Origin: Chloroflexia bacterium | Lineage (GTDB): Bacteria; Chloroflexota; Chloroflexia; Thermomicrobiales; JALYUS01 | Direction of reading: 5' to 3' | Assembly (NCBI GenBank): GCA_025928215.1 | Contig: JAICJW010000009.1 | Span: forward strand, 1 to 27,806 | DNA length: 27,806 nt | Shown: in pieces, positions 21,104 through 27,806 of the stretch | Layout: each line of letters begins with the position of its first letter | Position numbering within the stretch: the first letter of the stretch is position 1 | Translations under genes and position numbers: made by a program | The notes under the pieces: generated by a model | Seen by the model: only the letters and a program-made list of their open reading frames with translations | Told to the model about the DNA's origin: nothing | The model's database searches: none

Positions 21104-22263
21104 TGCCAGTCCTCTTTGCGGTTGTCCTTGATGAAGTCCCAATCAATCTCCTCGCCGAGGCCCGGACCTGACGGCATCGTAACGTTGCCGTCGCGGTCTA
21201 TGGAGTCAATCGGCGTCTTCAGCCAGGGCTTCTCCGCGTCGAAATCAACGTGCGGGTGCAGGAGGCCGCGTTCGTAGAACTCGCCGGGGATCGCCATCGC
21301 GCCGAGCACCTGGAGGTTCGGCGCGCCGCCGCCGTGGATTTCGCAGCGGATGCGGAATGACTCGCACAAGTGAACCGTCTTCATGCTCGGCGTGATGCCG
21401 CCAACATCGAAGACGCCGACGCGCGAAATGTCCGACGCGCCGCGCATGATCCACTCGGCGCGGGTATACATCTGTCCATGCGCCGTTTCGGGGCCGCAGA
21501 TCTGGAGTTTCGTCAGGTTCTCCGTCAGCCAGACGAACGAGGAGGTGGAGTGCTCATTCATCGGCTCCTCCATCCAGTAGTAATCCAGTTCTTCGAGGGC
21601 GCGACCGAGGTACAAGGCTTCCTCGCGGGTGTAGTCGTGGTGCGGGTCGAGCATCAGTTTCATCTCCGGCCCCACGGCATCGCGCACCGCCGCGCACGCC
21701 GCGATGTCCCGCTTGAGGTCGGGGCCGTGGGGAGACATCCAGGTATGCAGTTTGAAGGCAGGATACCCCTGCGCCTTACACGCCTTCGCGAATGCGCCGT
21801 ACGATTCGGGAGTATCGAGGCCACCGGGGATGTCGTCGCCGCACATCGTGCTCGCGTAGGCGGGCACCGTCTCGCGCGCCGCGCCGAGCAGTTTATAGAC
21901 CGGGAGATTGGTCAGATGGCCGGCGAAATCCCACAGCGCGCAGTCAATGACGGCGAGATTGCGGTCGTCCATCGCCCGCCGCTCGAGACGCTGGCTCTCA
22001 AGCAGCCGGTACCAGAGGGACTCACGGTGGAGCGGATCCCTGCCGATCAAGTAGCGCCGGGCGACGGCAATCATCTCCTCGGTGCCGCCGAAGCAGTAGC
22101 CGTCAATGCCCGCGCTCGTCCGAATGCGCGTCAGGCGTTGCGTCGCCTCGTGCTCCGGCGCCGGATGCCCATGCCCCTCATCATCGCGCCCGGTGTGCGA
22201 GCGGTACGTAAAGGTGAGACTCTCGACGGCGGTGATCGTCATGCGCTCGATGTTCGTTGCCAT
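21100..22263 (-). CDS. Enolase-superfamily dehydratase/racemase (MR/MLE type)
   Basis: A 387-residue sugar-acid dehydratase or racemase of the mandelate racemase subgroup, which abstracts the alpha proton of a carboxylate and needs Mg. Visible: KLHTW (Lys171-Leu-His173, where KxK is typical), Mg ligands Asp206 (MLDPHH), the EEP motif (MEEPM, 231-235) and Glu259 (GPETAHG), and the His-Asp dyad Asp286 (FDVGGIT) and His310 (CEIHGGG). ATG 22263 has GAGGAAGGA seven bases upstream; a longer frame to 22296 lacks one. Next to it on the same strand lies a GH2 glycosidase, which suggests sugar-acid or uronate catabolism. The substrate is not certain; rhamnonate, galactonate and similar acids are possible. 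The His at the KxK second position is a family variation worth noting. Confidence 0.92.
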   Translation of the reverse strand: MATNIERMTITAVESLTFTYRSHTGRDDEGHGHPAPEHEATQRLTRIRTSAGIDGYCFGGTEEMIAVARRYLIGRDPLHRESLWYRLLESQRLERRAMDDRNLAVIDCALWDFAGHLTNLPVYKLLGAARETVPAYASTMCGDDIPGGLDTPESYGAFAKACKAQGYPAFKLHTWMSPHGPDLKRDIAACAAVRDAVGPEMKLMLDPHHDYTREEALYLGRALEELDYYWMEEPMNEHSTSSFVWLTENLTKLQICGPETAHGQMYTRAEWIMRGASDISRVGVFDVGGITPSMKTVHLCESFRIRCEIHGGGAPNLQVLGAMAIPGEFYERGLLHPHVDFDAEKPWLKTPIDSIDRDGNVTMPSGPGLGEEIDWDFIKDNRKEDWH

Positions 22264-22334
22264 GCGGTGATCCTTCCTCGTGATGCGGTCAGGCAATGGC
22301 GGCGATTATCGCACAGCCGACGATAGGCGATTGC

Positions 22335-24107
22335 TTACGGCAGCGGCCCGCTCGTCGCGGCGCGGATCTGTTCAAGGGGGAACTTCGGCGTTCGGTCGGC
22401 ATAGAGGAGGCCGTTCGTCTCCTGGTAGGTGTCCGTGAACTGCGTGTAGCAGAAGCCCGCGAAGAGCGGGAAGGCGCGGACGACTGCCAGCAACCGGGTG
22501 TAGCGTGCCGCGAACTCCTCCTTGCTCCCGGCATGGGAGTAGCCCCACGCACCGGGATCGTTCGAGAAGGTCAGGCCGCCAAACTCGGTCAGCATGACCG
22601 GCTGGCCGCCGTGTTGCTCCGCGACGAGCGAAACGCGTCGCCCGGCCGGGAGCGTCCGCGTAAGGAGGCTCGCGCGTGCGTCCGGCGTGCCATAGCGGGC
22701 CTGCATCCGTTCCAGGCTGTCATCGTAGTCGTGGATGGCGATGATGTCCGTCGCGACGTGCTCCCAGCCGTCGTTACCGATCACCGGGCGGTCGGGGTCC
22801 ATCGTCTTTGTCAAATGGTAGAGCGCGCGGACATAATCCCGCTGCGCCGCGCTGTTCGGCAAATCCGGCACGCCCCACGACTCGTTGAACGGCACCCAGG
22901 CGACGATGCACGGGTGACTGAGATCGCGTTCCATCGCCACGAGCCAGTCGCGCGTGAGGCGCGCGACAGCGTCTTTCGTGAAGCGGTACGCGCTCGGCAT
23001 CTCCTCCCAGACGAGCAGGCCGAGCCGGTCCGCCCAGTACAAATAGCGCGGGTCTTCGATCTTCTGATGCTTGCGAACGCCGTTCAAACCCATCGCCTTC
23101 GCCAGTTCCACATCCCGCCGGAGCGCCGCGTCGTCCGGCGCGGTGAGGCCGCTTTCGGGCCAGTACCCCTGATCGAGCGCCATCCGCAGGCGGAGGGGCC
23201 GACCATTGAAGAGGAACTGATCCCCCTGCACGGCGACGGAACGGAGGGCGGTGTAGCTCTGGACGCGATCAACGAGGGCACCCTGACCATCCCAGAGCCG
23301 CAGTTCCGCATCAATCAGCGTCGGGCGGTCGGGGCTCCAGAGTAGTTCGTTGCGTGCGTCGCCAATGCCGGGGTCGAGGAGGGAGATGCGGCGCGCGATC
23401 TCGCTGCCGATGAGGACGTAGGTGTCGTCCGCAAGCACGCGTTCCCCGGCGCGGAGCGTCACCTGTAACCGCAGATCGTCGCGCGGTGGGCCGGAGAGCG
23501 TCGCTTCCAGGCCGATTTCCCAGCGTTCGAGGTTCGGGCGCCAGATGATCTGGCCGATGGCGCTGGCGGGGATCGGTTCGAGCCAGACCGTCTGCCAGAT
23601 GCCGGAGGTGCGCGGATACCAGATCGCGTGCGGCTCGCGGTGCCAGTCCTGCTTACCGCGCGGCTTCGCGAGGTCGTGCGGGTCGTCCTCGGCGCGCACG
23701 ATAACCGTTTGCGGCCCATCCGAGGCGAGGAAATCGGTGATGTCCGCGCTGAACGGCGTGTAGCCGCCCGCATGCCGCGTGACAATTGCGCCATTGACCC
23801 AGACCGTCGCGGCGTCATCCACCGCGCCGAAGTGGAGCAGGAGGCGCGCGCCGGATGCCAGCGCGGGCGCGGCGAAGGTGCGCCGGTACCAGCAGATGGC
23901 GTGGAAATCGGTATCGTGCACGCCGCTCGCGGGCGTCTCCGGTGCGAAGGGTACCGTGATCTTCTTGTCCCAGCGCACCGCCGGCAGCGCGCGCCACTGT
24001 GCGGTTCGCTCGCAGGCGAAGTCCCATTCGCCATTGAGCGAAACCCATCCATCGCGAGCGAGTTGTGGGCGCGGGTAGCCGTGATCGGCGATGGGCAATT
24101 GCATCAT
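22335..24107 (-). CDS. Glycoside hydrolase family 2
   Basis: A 590-residue retaining beta-glycosidase with the GH2 three-domain plan: jelly-roll sugar-binding domain (about 1-185, with SLNGEWDFA, WYRRTF, LHFGAVDDAATVWVNG and WYPRTSGIWQTVWLE), Ig-like domain (about 186-295) and TIM barrel (about 296-590). The acid/base is Glu409 in FNESWG and the nucleophile Glu508 in LTEFGG. GH2 includes beta-galactosidases, beta-glucuronidases and beta-mannosidases; the short, compact form without extra C-terminal domains points to the LacZ/UidA-like or uncharacterised subgroup. No signal peptide is visible, so it is probably cytoplasmic. Two adjacent ATGs (24107 and 24104) have only weak ribosome sites. Its pairing with the enolase-superfamily gene suggests one glycan-degradation operon. 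Confidence 0.92.
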   Translation of the reverse strand: MMQLPIADHGYPRPQLARDGWVSLNGEWDFACERTAQWRALPAVRWDKKITVPFAPETPASGVHDTDFHAICWYRRTFAAPALASGARLLLHFGAVDDAATVWVNGAIVTRHAGGYTPFSADITDFLASDGPQTVIVRAEDDPHDLAKPRGKQDWHREPHAIWYPRTSGIWQTVWLEPIPASAIGQIIWRPNLERWEIGLEATLSGPPRDDLRLQVTLRAGERVLADDTYVLIGSEIARRISLLDPGIGDARNELLWSPDRPTLIDAELRLWDGQGALVDRVQSYTALRSVAVQGDQFLFNGRPLRLRMALDQGYWPESGLTAPDDAALRRDVELAKAMGLNGVRKHQKIEDPRYLYWADRLGLLVWEEMPSAYRFTKDAVARLTRDWLVAMERDLSHPCIVAWVPFNESWGVPDLPNSAAQRDYVRALYHLTKTMDPDRPVIGNDGWEHVATDIIAIHDYDDSLERMQARYGTPDARASLLTRTLPAGRRVSLVAEQHGGQPVMLTEFGGLTFSNDPGAWGYSHAGSKEEFAARYTRLLAVVRAFPLFAGFCYTQFTDTYQETNGLLYADRTPKFPLEQIRAATSGPLP

Positions 24108-24213
24108 CGTTGGATGCCCCTGTTGATCGCGGCACCTACCGCGCGTGATTGACGATCAGCGCCCGCAGTGTAGGAAGCGTGTGCCGGATCGGTCAACCCC
24201 GCGCGTAGTCGCG

Positions 24214-24888
24214 TCAGCGACGCACCGCAACGACCGATGAGCGTGGTGACGAGAGAGAGGTGGTATCGGCTATCGCACCGGCGCCAATGTGGCCGATGGC
24301 GTGTGGCCGGAGCACATCGTCAATGATGCCGTACTCCTGCGCCTCCTCCGCGCCCATGAAATAATCGCGCTCGGTGTCCCGCTTGAGTTTGTCGAATGGC
24401 TGGCCTGTGTGCCGGGCCATGATCTCGATGCACCGCGTGACAAGATTGATCGCCTCGCGCGCCTGCACCTCGACATCCGGGTTGTTGCCGCTGAACCCGC
24501 CGGAACCCTGATGGATCAAGACGCGGGAGTTCGGCAGCGCGTACCGCTTGCCGGGCGTCCCCGCCATCAGGAGCACCGAACCCATGCTCGCCGCCAGCCC
24601 GATGCAGACAGTGGAGATATCACACTTGAGCATCTGCATCGTGTCGTAGATACCAAGCCCCGCATATACTTCGCCGCCGGGGCTGTTGATGTAGAGCCGG
24701 ATTTCCCGCTCCGGGTCCTCGTAGTCCAGAAAGAGCAGTTGCGCGATGACGAGGTTCGCGATCTGGCTGTCTATCGGCGCGCCAACAAAGACAACGCGTT
24801 CCCGCAGGAGCCGCGAGTAAATATCCCACGACCGCTCGCCCCGGTTCGTGCTCTCGATCACGGCAGGAATGACATTCGATGGATACAT
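24214..24888 (-). CDS. clpP: ATP-dependent Clp protease proteolytic subunit
   Basis: Serine peptidase that forms a double heptameric chamber and degrades proteins fed by Clp ATPases. The 224-residue product has a full catalytic triad: Ser101 (GLAASMGS), His126 (LIHQGSGG) and Asp175 (RDTERDYFM), with the spacing of E. coli ClpP, plus the oligomer handle INSPGGEVYAGLGIYD. ATG 24888 has AGGAGG about seven bases upstream; the frame extends to 24921 without a ribosome site. The C-terminal tail (about 200-224, Ser/Arg-rich) is slightly longer than usual. No clpX or other Clp ATPase lies beside it, so it may be an extra or stand-alone copy. It is divergent from a ClgR-like XRE regulator with a shared regulatory region. 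Confidence 0.95.
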   Translation of the reverse strand: MYPSNVIPAVIESTNRGERSWDIYSRLLRERVVFVGAPIDSQIANLVIAQLLFLDYEDPEREIRLYINSPGGEVYAGLGIYDTMQMLKCDISTVCIGLAASMGSVLLMAGTPGKRYALPNSRVLIHQGSGGFSGNNPDVEVQAREAINLVTRCIEIMARHTGQPFDKLKRDTERDYFMGAEEAQEYGIIDDVLRPHAIGHIGAGAIADTTSLSSPRSSVVAVRR

Positions 24889-24934
24889 GCAGGTTCCTCC
24901 TCTCGCGCTCAACGTCATCATTGTGGCGATGTCC

Positions 24935-24963
24935 TTGCAGCGTACATGCTCATAACGTAGAAT
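24935..24963 (+). promoter_or_regulatory. Promoter of the XRE regulator
   Basis: TTGCAG (24935-24940), a 17-base spacer and TAGAAT (24958-24963) are close to the sigma-70 consensus. The transcript would start near 24970, about 50 bases before ATG 25022. It overlaps the inverted repeat at 24943-24992, which suggests autoregulation. Confidence 0.55.
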
Positions 24964-24967
24964 GCAA
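24939..24967 (-). promoter_or_regulatory. Candidate clpP promoter
   Basis: On the minus strand TTGCAT (24967-24962), 17 bases and TACGCT (24944-24939) form a weaker promoter facing clpP. It overlaps almost base for base with the plus-strand promoter, so the two polymerases would compete, a typical design where one regulator controls both genes. Confidence 0.4.
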
Positions 24968-24992
24968 GCAAAAGCGATGCTGAGAGCATGTA
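24943..24992. promoter_or_regulatory. Inverted repeat, candidate operator for the ClgR-like regulator
   Basis: TACATGCTC (24943-24951) and GAGCATGTA (24984-24992) form a 9-bp perfect inverted repeat with a 32-base spacer. A tighter palindrome ATGCT-GAG-AGCAT lies at 24977-24989. The repeated ATGCT/AGCAT unit flanks both promoters and is the best candidate for binding by the adjacent HTH protein. It does not match the actinobacterial ClgR site as I know it. Confidence 0.5.
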
Positions 24993-25021
24993 TAGTCGGA
25001 AAATGCGCGAAGGGTGATGTG

Positions 25022-25429
25022 ATGGCGGACCTACAGCAGACGATGGGTGCGGTGATCCGGCGGATGCGGCAGGAACGCTCGCTGACGCTGAAGGCGCTCG
25101 CGATGCAGGCGGCCCTCTCGGTCGTCTATCTCGGGGAGATCGAGCGGGGAAAGAAATATCCGTCCGCTCCCGTTCTCGAACGGCTCGCGGCAGCGCTCGG
25201 CCTGGAATTATCCGATCTGCTGGAACTCGTCGCGGACGAACTACGCGCGACGACGCAACCATCGAACACCGAGGCAATCGGCTTCGCCTTGCCGACACGC
25301 GGCGATGTCGCCCCCCGCGTTTCGATCAAGCGCATGGTGCATCTGCTGGAACCGGAAGAGGCAACGACGATGGCCGAACTCGGCGCATTCTTCCTCTCCC
25401 GGCATCGCGACCCGAAGGAGGGTGCGTAA
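25022..25429 (+). CDS. XRE-family transcriptional regulator, ClgR-like
   Basis: A 135-residue protein with an N-terminal HTH_3 domain at about residues 8-63: MGAVIRRMRQERSLTLKALA, then SVVYLGEIERGKKYPSAPVLERLAAALGL. The pattern of YLGEIERGKKYPS is close to that of the actinobacterial ClgR family, which controls clp genes. The C-terminal part (70-135) is not a recognised ligand domain. ATG 25022 has AAGGGTGA upstream; a longer frame from 24962 runs through the promoter and is not credible. Its divergence from clpP with overlapping promoters and an inverted repeat makes control of clpP and of itself likely. Whether it activates or represses is not visible. The name ClgR is a proposal based on the HTH and context. 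Confidence 0.88.
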   Translation: MADLQQTMGAVIRRMRQERSLTLKALAMQAALSVVYLGEIERGKKYPSAPVLERLAAALGLELSDLLELVADELRATTQPSNTEAIGFALPTRGDVAPRVSIKRMVHLLEPEEATTMAELGAFFLSRHRDPKEGA

Positions 25430-25553
25430 GCGTTGCCGCGACGAGAAGACCGCGCGTGCTTGACGGATGCGGCGGGCGGGCGGATGATTTTGGCTGCCTT
25501 GCCCCGCCGCAAGGCCGGATGTACCCGCACGATGAATCGAAAGGACGTGGCCG

Positions 25554-27806
25554 GTGGCAACAGCGTTCAAGTATGTCGGCAAAGCGACCAAGCGCCAGGA
25601 CGGGCCGAAGAAACTGACCGGTGAGGAGCAGTTCACCGGTGATATGACGCTTCCCCGCATGGCACACGCGAGGCTCGTCAACAGCATCTACGCGAACGCG
25701 AAGATTCGCGGCATTGATACGAGCGCTGCCCGCGCCCTCCCCGGTGTCATTGATGTCTGCACGGCGGAAGACATCCTGCCGATCTGGAAGATGCCGCCCG
25801 CCCGCCTGCCGCTCGCGCAGGGGCGCGTCGTCTTCTACGGCCAGCCCATCGCCGTCGTCGTTGCGCAGTCGGAGGCAATCGCGGCGGAAGCGGCCTCGCT
25901 CGTCCAGGTGGACTACGAGGAACTGCCCGTTGTCACGGATGTCGAGTCGGCGATGCAGACAGACTCGCCGCGTGCGATCTTCAAGGAGGAGGGCGGCGCG
26001 GACGAACTGGATATGCACGCGGCGGTCGCGGCGGTCGCTGAGGAGAAGCGCGACCTACCGCCAAATGTCGCCGCCTTCAAGCATTATCACCGGGGCGAGA
26101 TCGAGCAGGGGCTTGCCGAGTCCGATATCGTTATCACGCGCAAATACAAAACGAACATGGTGCATCAGTCATACATCGAGCCGCATTCCACCGTGGCGAT
26201 GATGGACAACAGCGGCACACTCTCCGTCTGGACGAGTACTCAGGCGATGTTCTATTGCCGCTCGGCGTGCGCGCAGGCAACGGGTCTGCCGGAGAACAAG
26301 GTGCGGATGACGGCGATGCCGGTCGGTGGCGGCTTCGGCGGCAAGTTCCTCCTCTACGAACCGCTGACGGCCATTCTTGCGATCAAGACGCGCCGCCCGG
26401 TGCGCTTCGTCCTGTCGCGGATGGAAGAGTTCCTCTCCGGCAATCCCGCGCCCGGCTGCTTGATCGAACTGACGACGGGCGCGAAGAAGGACGGCACCTT
26501 CCACGCGCTCAAGGCGAAGATCGTCTTCGATACCGGAGCCTTCCCTGGCGCGCCGTCCGGCATCGCCACGCTGCTGCTCGGCGGCTACTACACCATTCCC
26601 CATCTCGACATCGAGGCGTACGATGTCCACACGAACAAGACGACGCTCGGCGCGTATCGCGCCCCCGGCGCGCCGCAAGCGACCTTCGCCATCGAATCCA
26701 ATGTCAGCCAGATGGCGAAAGAACTGGGGATGGACGACATCACCTTCCGCCTCAAGAATATTGTTGGGGAAGGCGATCTCCTGCCGGACAATACGCCGTG
26801 GGCGCCGGTTGGGCTGAGGAATTGCCTCGAAGCATTGCAGAAGCATCCAGCCTGGACCGGGCGCGGCAACGTCGCCGGTGAGGGCGTCGGCATCGCGGTC
26901 GGCGCGTGGTTCGGCGGGTTGGAGCCGGCATCGGCGGCCTGCCGGTTGAACGCGGACGGCTCGCTTGCTCTCGTCCTCGGCTCGCAGGATATCACCGGCT
27001 CGAACACCTCCTTCGCGATCATGGCGGCGGAAGTATTCGGCGTGGATGTCGAAAAGGTGCAGATCATCTCCGGCAACACCGATACCGCTCCGTACGCCGG
27101 CTCCGCCGGGGGCAGCAAGATTCTCTACACCGTTGGGCCGGCGGTCATTCAGGCGGTCGAGTCCGCGAAGAAGCAATTGCTGCAAATCGCCGCCGAGCAA
27201 CTGGAAGCGGCCCCGGAAGACCTCGAAATTGTGGATGACAAGGTGCGCGTCAAGGGGTCGCCGGGGCAGGAAAAGCCGATTGCCGAACTCGCCCGCATGA
27301 CGATGACCTTCGGCGGTCGGTACGCGCCGGTCTACGGCAGTGGCACGACGGCGCAGACGAACCGCGCGCCCGGTGCGGCGGCCCATCTCGTCCGCGTCAA
27401 GGCGGACGCGGAGACAGGCGATGTGCGGATCTTGCAGTACGTCGCGGCGCAGGATGTCGGGCGGGCGATCAACCCGGCGGCGGTGGACGGCCAGATCATG
27501 GGCGGCGTCGCGCAGGGAATTGGCTGGGGATTGTATGAAAGTATGGTCTATGACGATCGGGGCACGCTCCTGACCGCCTCGTTCCTCGATTACGCCGTGC
27601 CGAGCATGGAGGCCGTGCCGCCGATTGAGACGATCATTCTGGAAATCCCCGCGCCCGTCGGGCCATTCGGCGGCAAGGGGATCGGCGAGCCGCCCGTCGT
27701 TCCGGGCGCGGCGGCGATTGCCAACGCCATTGCCGATGCTATCGGCGTGCGCGTCTACGAAATTCCGATGACGCCGGAAAAAGTCGTCCGCGCCGCGCGG
27801 ACGAAC
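25554..27806 (+). CDS. Molybdenum hydroxylase large subunit (xanthine dehydrogenase family), 3' partial
   Basis: The frame runs uninterrupted from GTG 25554 (AAAGGA nine bases upstream) through the last base of the window, 751 residues, and is probably only slightly short of complete. It is the molybdopterin-binding subunit of the xanthine oxidase/CO dehydrogenase family, which hydroxylates aldehydes, purines or N-heterocycles. Motifs: an N-terminal aldehyde-oxidase a/b hammerhead domain (about 1-135), MPVGGGFGGK (255-264), GAYRAPGAPQATFAIE (366-381), GSAGGSKILYTVG (516-528) and the catalytic Glu712 in GKGIGEPP. The AYxCSFR signature of form I CO dehydrogenase is absent (GAYRAPG instead), so CO is not the likely substrate. 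FAD and 2Fe-2S subunits are not visible within the window and may lie beyond the edge. Confidence 0.93.
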   Translation, partial: MATAFKYVGKATKRQDGPKKLTGEEQFTGDMTLPRMAHARLVNSIYANAKIRGIDTSAARALPGVIDVCTAEDILPIWKMPPARLPLAQGRVVFYGQPIAVVVAQSEAIAAEAASLVQVDYEELPVVTDVESAMQTDSPRAIFKEEGGADELDMHAAVAAVAEEKRDLPPNVAAFKHYHRGEIEQGLAESDIVITRKYKTNMVHQSYIEPHSTVAMMDNSGTLSVWTSTQAMFYCRSACAQATGLPENKVRMTAMPVGGGFGGKFLLYEPLTAILAIKTRRPVRFVLSRMEEFLSGNPAPGCLIELTTGAKKDGTFHALKAKIVFDTGAFPGAPSGIATLLLGGYYTIPHLDIEAYDVHTNKTTLGAYRAPGAPQATFAIESNVSQMAKELGMDDITFRLKNIVGEGDLLPDNTPWAPVGLRNCLEALQKHPAWTGRGNVAGEGVGIAVGAWFGGLEPASAACRLNADGSLALVLGSQDITGSNTSFAIMAAEVFGVDVEKVQIISGNTDTAPYAGSAGGSKILYTVGPAVIQAVESAKKQLLQIAAEQLEAAPEDLEIVDDKVRVKGSPGQEKPIAELARMTMTFGGRYAPVYGSGTTAQTNRAPGAAAHLVRVKADAETGDVRILQYVAAQDVGRAINPAAVDGQIMGGVAQGIGWGLYESMVYDDRGTLLTASFLDYAVPSMEAVPPIETIILEIPAPVGPFGGKGIGEPPVVPGAAAIANAIADAIGVRVYEIPMTPEKVVRAARTN

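Noticed and set aside
22296..23345. 349-codon open frame on the plus strand
   Set aside because: Antisense to the GH2 gene, whose catalytic motifs and domain order are clear.
25496..25515. GCCTTG/CAAGGC hairpin between the XRE gene and the Mo hydroxylase as a terminator
   Set aside because: Only a 6-bp stem with an 8-base loop and no U-run after it; not strong enough to call.
25554..27806. Form I CO dehydrogenase (CoxL)
   Set aside because: The AYxCSFR active-site signature is missing; GAYRAPG is at that place, so another Mo hydroxylase is more likely.

Overview
The window is a G+C-rich bacterial chromosome segment. Gene content (ECF sigma/zf-HC2 anti-sigma pair, MMPL transporter, DUF4097 protein, an archaeal/fungal-type aspartate-semialdehyde dehydrogenase, MITE-like palindromic repeats) suggests a Chloroflexota-like organism, but nothing seen fixes the phylum. 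No rRNA, tRNA, CRISPR array, transposase or phage gene was seen.

Layout. (1) 1-2994: a visibly more A/T-rich stretch with the end of an unknown secreted protein and three tandem paralogous membrane-anchored proteins of an unrecognised family. (2) 3032-5178: a GNAT acetyltransferase, a small unknown protein, and a convergent class V PLP enzyme. (3) 5220-12202: an envelope block with an ECF sigma factor and overlapping anti-sigma gene, an MMPL transporter, a GT39-type glycosyltransferase, a DUF4097 protein and a small membrane protein. The sigma gene, the MMPL gene and the DUF4097 gene each carry the same bipartite promoter, TGAAACA-N18-TCnnA, so the window appears to hold a sigma factor together with part of its own regulon. 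(4) 12267-13160: a secreted protein with three Fn3-like repeats. (5) 13334-21103: a threonine operon with a sigma-70 promoter, a Thr-rich leader peptide, an intrinsic terminator and a competing antiterminator (transcription attenuation). It runs aspartate kinase, a small HTH protein, a TPR protein, a Doc-type Fic protein, a two-HTH protein, asd, thrC, thrB and a methyltransferase. Most junctions are overlapping stop/start codons. Homoserine dehydrogenase is absent. A MITE-like repeat sits between thrC and thrB. (6) 21100-24107: an enolase-superfamily dehydratase/racemase and a GH2 glycosidase, plausibly a sugar-catabolic pair. (7) 24214-25429: clpP divergent from a ClgR-like XRE regulator, with overlapping face-to-face promoters and an inverted repeat. 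(8) 25554 to the edge: a molybdenum hydroxylase large subunit, cut just before its end.

The strongest observations are the threonine attenuator, the shared ECF promoter and the Fic/HTH module coupled into an amino-acid operon. All come from reading the sequence by eye; no database search or folding calculation was run.
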